In this document: positions 60,375 through 64,000 of the stretch, piece after piece | How the letters are laid out: the number at the start of each line of letters is the position of its first letter | Numbering within the stretch: position 1 is the stretch's first letter | NCBI RefSeq assembly: GCF_003001675.1 | Contig: NZ_PVYW01000014.1 | Span: 62,001-126,000 of the forward strand | Length of the DNA: 64,000 nucleotides | Direction of reading: 5' to 3' | Origin: Cohnella sp. SGD-V74 | GTDB lineage: Bacteria; Bacillota; Bacilli; Paenibacillales; Paenibacillaceae | Position numbers and translations under genes: made by a program | Notes under the pieces: model-generated | Seen by the model: only the letters and a program-made list of their open reading frames with translations | What the model was told of the DNA's origin: nothing | The model's database searches: none

Positions 60375-61775
60375 TTACCCGATCGGAAAACGATAAAAAG
60401 AGAGCGGTGGCATATACGTCAAGCTGTCGAGCGGATAGTAGGCGGCCGGATTTCTTTCGAAGCCGGCATGGATGAACGCCCGGCCCTGAAGCGGACGCTT
60501 CAGCGCAATCCGGATCGCGCTGCGGGCGGAGATCGACCAGGCTGCGATCTCCGCCCGTCCTGCCTCGTCCTCTATCGTGAACACAGGCTGATTAGGTCCT
60601 ATTGTCAGCAGGTAGCCGCCGACATGGTCGTACGTCAGCTCGACGACGGGCGTTCCGTCATCCTCCGAGGACGCATCGTAGCGCGCGCCGGCGATCTCCG
60701 GGGCTCGGAAGTGAACGTCCTTGCCGTAGACGGATGCGAGCACGGCCCGGGCCATGCGCTCTCCGATCAACAGATTGCCGGCCGGACTGTTGTGAATCTC
60801 GTCGGAGAGCGGACTATCGATCGCCGGGACGACCGTCACGCCGGGGATATCGCGAGCGGCGACGCGCTGATGCTCGCGCACGAGCCCCCACCCCCGGTCG
60901 TCCTCCTCCGTCGTATCGCTGCCCGTGTACCGATTCAATTGCACGGTAGCGAACGGAAGCTCCGAATCGCCGAGATCGGCCCGCCATTGCTCGACCATCT
61001 TCCGGAAGCGTTCCCCGTAAGACTCGGAATCTCCCGGATAACAGTCGCTGCACCCTTGATACCAGACGACGCCTCTCGCGGAACCGCCCGCGGAGCGCAC
61101 GATGTTCAGCATGTTGCGGTAGAGCGTCCCGTCCTCCCCGGGATTCCACGCCCTCAGCGGCGACCCGCCGAGCGCCGTCTGCACGAGGCCGATCGGATAA
61201 CCCGTCTCTCTTTTCAACAGCTTCGCAAAAGCGAGAAAAGGAGAATGCCCCGGGTTCGCCGTCTCCCGATTTTCGATATGAAGCGTATTTGTCGACTCGT
61301 TAAAAGGATGGCTGGCGAGGTCCCACCTGCCGCTGTTGCGCAGCAGATGGATGCCGAGCTCCGGCGGATCGTTGATCGGGCCTTTGCCGTAGCCGGCCGC
61401 ATTGCTCTGCCCTGCGATAATCCACAGATCGCCGACGCCGACGTGGTGGATCATGTCGCCGCGAACGGCCCACTCCAGCGCGGGATTGCCGTCGATCCGC
61501 AAACACGTCTCGATCCGGTACAGGCCGCCGGACGGAACGTTGTCCAAGACGACGCGCCAGCCGCGGTCGTCCGTCATCTCCGCCTTCGTCCAATCGACGA
61601 CCGTCTCCGCGCTTTCTTCGCGAACGACCCGGGCGTACGCCTGCGCCTCGCGCGCCGGCTCGTCCGTGCGCCACTTCCCGGACAGCCCGATGACCGCCGA
61701 ACCGTTCCTCTGCTGCACGATCGCCCAATCCCGCGGCCCTTGCTCCACGATGACTCCGATTTGTTTATTTTCCAC
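60375..61775 (-). CDS. Sialate O-acetylesterase-like SGNH hydrolase
   Basis: 466 residues from GTG 61775 (GAGGGG seven bases upstream); the open frame runs 990 bases further up, but that stretch is the antisense-frame of the MFS gene. N-terminal beta domain (~10-115), then an SGNH/carbohydrate-esterase domain: block I IIAGQSNAAGYGKG (~122-135), GGSPLRAW (~200), block V-like IHNSPAGN (~about 330-345). C-terminal beta region. No signal peptide. It probably removes acetyl groups from sugars. Downstream of MFS and Gfo/Idh genes. Confidence 0.85.
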   Translation of the reverse strand: MENKQIGVIVEQGPRDWAIVQQRNGSAVIGLSGKWRTDEPAREAQAYARVVREESAETVVDWTKAEMTDDRGWRVVLDNVPSGGLYRIETCLRIDGNPALEWAVRGDMIHHVGVGDLWIIAGQSNAAGYGKGPINDPPELGIHLLRNSGRWDLASHPFNESTNTLHIENRETANPGHSPFLAFAKLLKRETGYPIGLVQTALGGSPLRAWNPGEDGTLYRNMLNIVRSAGGSARGVVWYQGCSDCYPGDSESYGERFRKMVEQWRADLGDSELPFATVQLNRYTGSDTTEEDDRGWGLVREHQRVAARDIPGVTVVPAIDSPLSDEIHNSPAGNLLIGERMARAVLASVYGKDVHFRAPEIAGARYDASSEDDGTPVVELTYDHVGGYLLTIGPNQPVFTIEDEAGRAEIAAWSISARSAIRIALKRPLQGRAFIHAGFERNPAAYYPLDSLTYMPPLSFYRFPIG

Positions 61776-61777
61776 GA

Positions 61778-62935
61778 TTATTCCCCTCGCCGAGATAGAT
61801 TTGCCGACGGTCTCTTGACCAGATAGACGCCGAGCAGCAGTCCGAGCAGCGCCATGGCCGCCATTCCCCGATACAGCGCGGCTCCGCCGAACTCGTCGAA
61901 CACCCAGCCTCCGGCTGTCGAGCCGACGATGCCCGATAGGCCGAAGAAGGTCACCGTCATCGCCGTCTGTCCGGTCGACTTCCACTGCTCCGGCACGATC
62001 CGGTACAAATACTGCAAAGCGCCGACGTAGAAAATGACGAACGTCAATCCTTGAAAAACCTGCAAAGCGACAAGCCCGTAGGCGCTGCCGACCATCGAGC
62101 TGAGCGCGAATCGCAGCGCGTACATGCCCGCCGCGGCCGTCATCCAGGCCGTTTCCTTGCCGGGCTTGATGATCCGGGAGACGAACGCGAACATCACCGT
62201 CTCCACGATCGTCATGACGAACCACGACATTCCCGTCAGCCGCACGTCCCCGCCCAACTGTTCCACGTAGAGCCCGATGAACGTATCGTTCATCTTGTGC
62301 GGCACCGCCACGATCAGCACGATCAGGAAAAACAGCAGCGTCTCCCGCTGGGAGAAAAATTGTCCCAGACGGCGAAAGGACGCGCGAGACGCCGAAGCCT
62401 GCACGTCCGCCAGCCCGAACGCCTGGAGCAGCGCCGCGCAGCCGACGCCGAGGAAGATCCATGACAGGCTGCCCATTCCCCACGAGTTCAGCGCATACCC
62501 TGCCGTCAACGAGACGCAGGCATAGCCAAGCGCTCCGAACATGCGGACCGAGCCGTAGCCGACCCGCTCCCGCGCCGACGTCTGGAAGTTCAGGCTCTCG
62601 ACGAGCGGATCGGTCGGCAGGAAGAAGACGTTCATCAGCACGACCAGCAAGAGCAGGCTCCATACGCGATCCGCTTGGAACAGCAGCGTGCCGCACAGGA
62701 TGGACACGAGCAGCAGAAGCAGCAGCAGCTTCTTGATCGTCTTCGTCCTGTCGCTGACCATTCCCCACAGCGGCTGGGAGACGATGCTGACGAAGCTGCC
62801 CACGCCGAGCACGAACCCGATGTGCGTTCCCGATATGCCGACCTTCGCGGCATAGACGGGAAGGAACGACAGGAACAGCGCGAACATGGCGAAGTACAGA
62901 AAGTTAAAAGCACGAAGCCTGTTGACGACCGACAC
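61778..62935 (-). CDS. MFS transporter, sugar-type (MFS_1-like)
   Basis: 385 residues, 12 membrane helices. Loop 2-3 signature VSQPLWGMVSDRTKTIKKL (~60-75), mirrored at FVSRIIKPGKETAWM in the second half. Likely takes up a sugar or glycoside used by the neighbouring esterase and oxidoreductase. Three bases after the upstream gene stop; the next gene starts within two bases of its stop. Confidence 0.9.
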   Translation of the reverse strand: MSVVNRLRAFNFLYFAMFALFLSFLPVYAAKVGISGTHIGFVLGVGSFVSIVSQPLWGMVSDRTKTIKKLLLLLLLVSILCGTLLFQADRVWSLLLLVVLMNVFFLPTDPLVESLNFQTSARERVGYGSVRMFGALGYACVSLTAGYALNSWGMGSLSWIFLGVGCAALLQAFGLADVQASASRASFRRLGQFFSQRETLLFFLIVLIVAVPHKMNDTFIGLYVEQLGGDVRLTGMSWFVMTIVETVMFAFVSRIIKPGKETAWMTAAAGMYALRFALSSMVGSAYGLVALQVFQGLTFVIFYVGALQYLYRIVPEQWKSTGQTAMTVTFFGLSGIVGSTAGGWVFDEFGGAALYRGMAAMALLGLLLGVYLVKRPSANLSRRGE

Positions 62936-62938
62936 GCG

Positions 62939-63934
62939 TTACTCCTTGTCCGCCGGGTAGACGAGCCCCATTTGCCTGCGGGCTTCGTCCATCAGCTCCA
63001 TGACCTTGATCGAGTTGTCGTAAGAGTTCGCGTCGGACTCGAGCTTCCCGGCCGCGATCAGATCGGCGAATTCCCGCACCTCGTAGTACATCGCGTTGTC
63101 CTCCTGAGGCTGCGTCAGCTCCTCGACCGATCCGTCGCGATAACGGAGGTGCGCCGTGTCCGGACGGCTGATTTTATCGAATACGATCGTTCCGTTCTCT
63201 CCTTGGATCTCGGCGCTGTTGTAGGAGTCGACGATCTTCGAGTAGTGCACGACCGCGTCCATCCCCTCGTAGCCGAGCAGCAGGCTGCCCGCCCCGTCCG
63301 CGCCGGATGCCAGCTTGAAGGCGCTCGCCTGTATCCGCTCCGGCGCTCCGAACAGCACGACGAGCGGGTAGATGCAATAGACGCCGAGGTCCATGAGCGC
63401 GCCGTTCGACAATGCCGGATTAAACGCGTTCGGCAGCTCTCCCCGCTTGTACAGATCGTAGCGCGACGAATATTGGCAGTAGCTGCCGGAATAGCGGCGC
63501 ACCGTCCCGATCTTATGCAGATTGTCCCGCACCGCCCGGAACGTCGGCGTGAACGTCGACTTCATCGCCTCCATCAGCAGCACGCCGCTTGCTTTGGCCG
63601 CCTCGACCACTCGGCGCACCTCGCGCGCGTTGGAGGCGAGCGGCTTCTCGCACAGCACGTGCTTGCCTTGGCTCATGCACACAATCGCTTGATCGGCATG
63701 GGCGGCATTCGGGCTCGCGATATAGACGGCGTCGAACTCGTCTGACAACGCGAACCGCTCCAGATCCGTATAGACGTGCGGAATGCCGTGCTTGTCCGCG
63801 AACGCGCGGCCCTTGTCCTCCGTTCGGGAGAATACCGCCGTCAGCGCGATATCGTCGTTCCTCTTCGCCGCGTCGATGAAGTCGTCCGTAATCCAGTTCG
63901 TTCCGATAATGCCGAATCTAAGCATGTTCGCCAA
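62939..63934 (-). CDS. Gfo/Idh/MocA-family oxidoreductase
   Basis: 331 residues. N-terminal Rossmann domain with GIIGTNWITDDFIDAA (~8-23), then AVYIASPNAAHADQAI and the catalytic-region EKPLASNARE (~96-105). C-terminal alpha/beta domain ~125-320. NAD(P)-dependent dehydrogenases of this family act on sugars and inositols. Starts 11 bases downstream of the partial gene at the window end. The operon probably converts one particular sugar. Confidence 0.94.
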   Translation of the reverse strand: MANMLRFGIIGTNWITDDFIDAAKRNDDIALTAVFSRTEDKGRAFADKHGIPHVYTDLERFALSDEFDAVYIASPNAAHADQAIVCMSQGKHVLCEKPLASNAREVRRVVEAAKASGVLLMEAMKSTFTPTFRAVRDNLHKIGTVRRYSGSYCQYSSRYDLYKRGELPNAFNPALSNGALMDLGVYCIYPLVVLFGAPERIQASAFKLASGADGAGSLLLGYEGMDAVVHYSKIVDSYNSAEIQGENGTIVFDKISRPDTAHLRYRDGSVEELTQPQEDNAMYYEVREFADLIAAGKLESDANSYDNSIKVMELMDEARRQMGLVYPADKE

Positions 63935-63945
63935 TCCCTTCGTCT

Positions 63946-64000
63946 CTATAAGTTGAACAAATCAAGTTGCTCCGGCTCGCGAACGACCGGAAGCTCGTAT
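63946..64000 (-). CDS. C-terminal end of an unidentified gene (partial)
   Basis: The last 17 codons before TAG at 63946 read YELPVVREPEQLDLFNL. The gap to the downstream Gfo/Idh start is 11 bases, so both are probably co-transcribed. Too short for a family call. Confidence 0.6.
   Translation of the reverse strand, partial: YELPVVREPEQLDLFNL

Noticed and set aside
61778..62768. Upstream extension of the esterase frame
   Set aside because: This part of the frame is an alternate-frame reading of the MFS gene; the GTG at 61775 with GAGGGG is the real start.

Overview
The window looks like chromosome of a GC-rich, Gram-positive, spore-former-type bacterium of the Paenibacillaceae (Paenibacillus/Cohnella-like). 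Evidence: strong GGAGG-type ribosome binding sites, lipoprotein signal peptides on solute-binding proteins, CUT1-type sugar permeases, an SLH-domain surface protein, DUF4183 and DUF1904 proteins, Gram-positive NagA/NagB and a MalT-like LuxR regulator. No rRNA, tRNA, phage or plasmid genes were found, and the CDS density is ordinary.

Layout. 1-3.1 kb (minus strand): a partner-switching signalling set (RsbW-like kinase, STAS antagonist, GAF-PP2C phosphatase) followed by the 5' part of a winged-helix-type AAA+ ATPase gene. 3.3-7.3 kb: HrpB helicase, a ~220 bp palindromic MITE-like element and two DUF4183 genes. 7.3-12.9 kb: a four-gene MacB/FtsX-type ABC operon. 13.2-24.3 kb: amino-sugar and peptidoglycan recycling (RpiR regulator-nagB-nagA; an ABC sugar importer; a second RpiR regulator; murQ-nagZ-GNAT). 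24.3-28.4 kb: a ParM-like actin gene divergent from an M23 peptidase-bactofilin-J-like membrane protein cluster. 28.5-31.7 kb: an SLH/Ig-like surface protein and a 17-unit tandem array with 52 bp period. 31.7-37.1 kb: metallophosphoesterase, DUF1904, a lactone-oxidase-like flavoprotein, an alanine-racemase-fold enzyme and an aldehyde dehydrogenase, all on the minus strand. 37.7-41.1 kb: an SsuABC/TauABC-type importer and a pentapeptide-repeat protein. 41.1-48.9 kb: a second, paralogous MacB/FtsX operon enlarged by a solute-binding lipoprotein and a sigma factor, bounded on both sides by copies of one ~160 bp element. 49.4-54.2 kb: a two-component system and a MalT-like regulator. 54.2-60.1 kb: hemolysin III, a 5'-nucleotidase-type phosphatase and a phosphonate/phosphate transporter whose phnD is inverted relative to phnCEE. 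60.4-64.0 kb: a sugar-handling operon (SGNH/sialate esterase-like, MFS transporter, Gfo/Idh oxidoreductase, partial upstream gene).

Themes that cut across genes. (1) Three intergenic arrays (16.2, 30.8 and 49.2 kb) share a 52 bp period and a common core around CGATTCTTT; a fourth (37.2 kb) and a two-copy remnant (0.75 kb) have 50-51 bp periods but different sequence. (2) Two MITE-like families are present: one 220 bp imperfect palindrome and three copies of a ~160 bp element, all next to the paralogous ABC operons. (3) Both paralogous ABC operons encode an ATPase fused to a C-terminal AbrB/SpoVT-like DNA-binding-type domain. Gene functions are assigned from recognisable motifs and family knowledge; no database search was possible.
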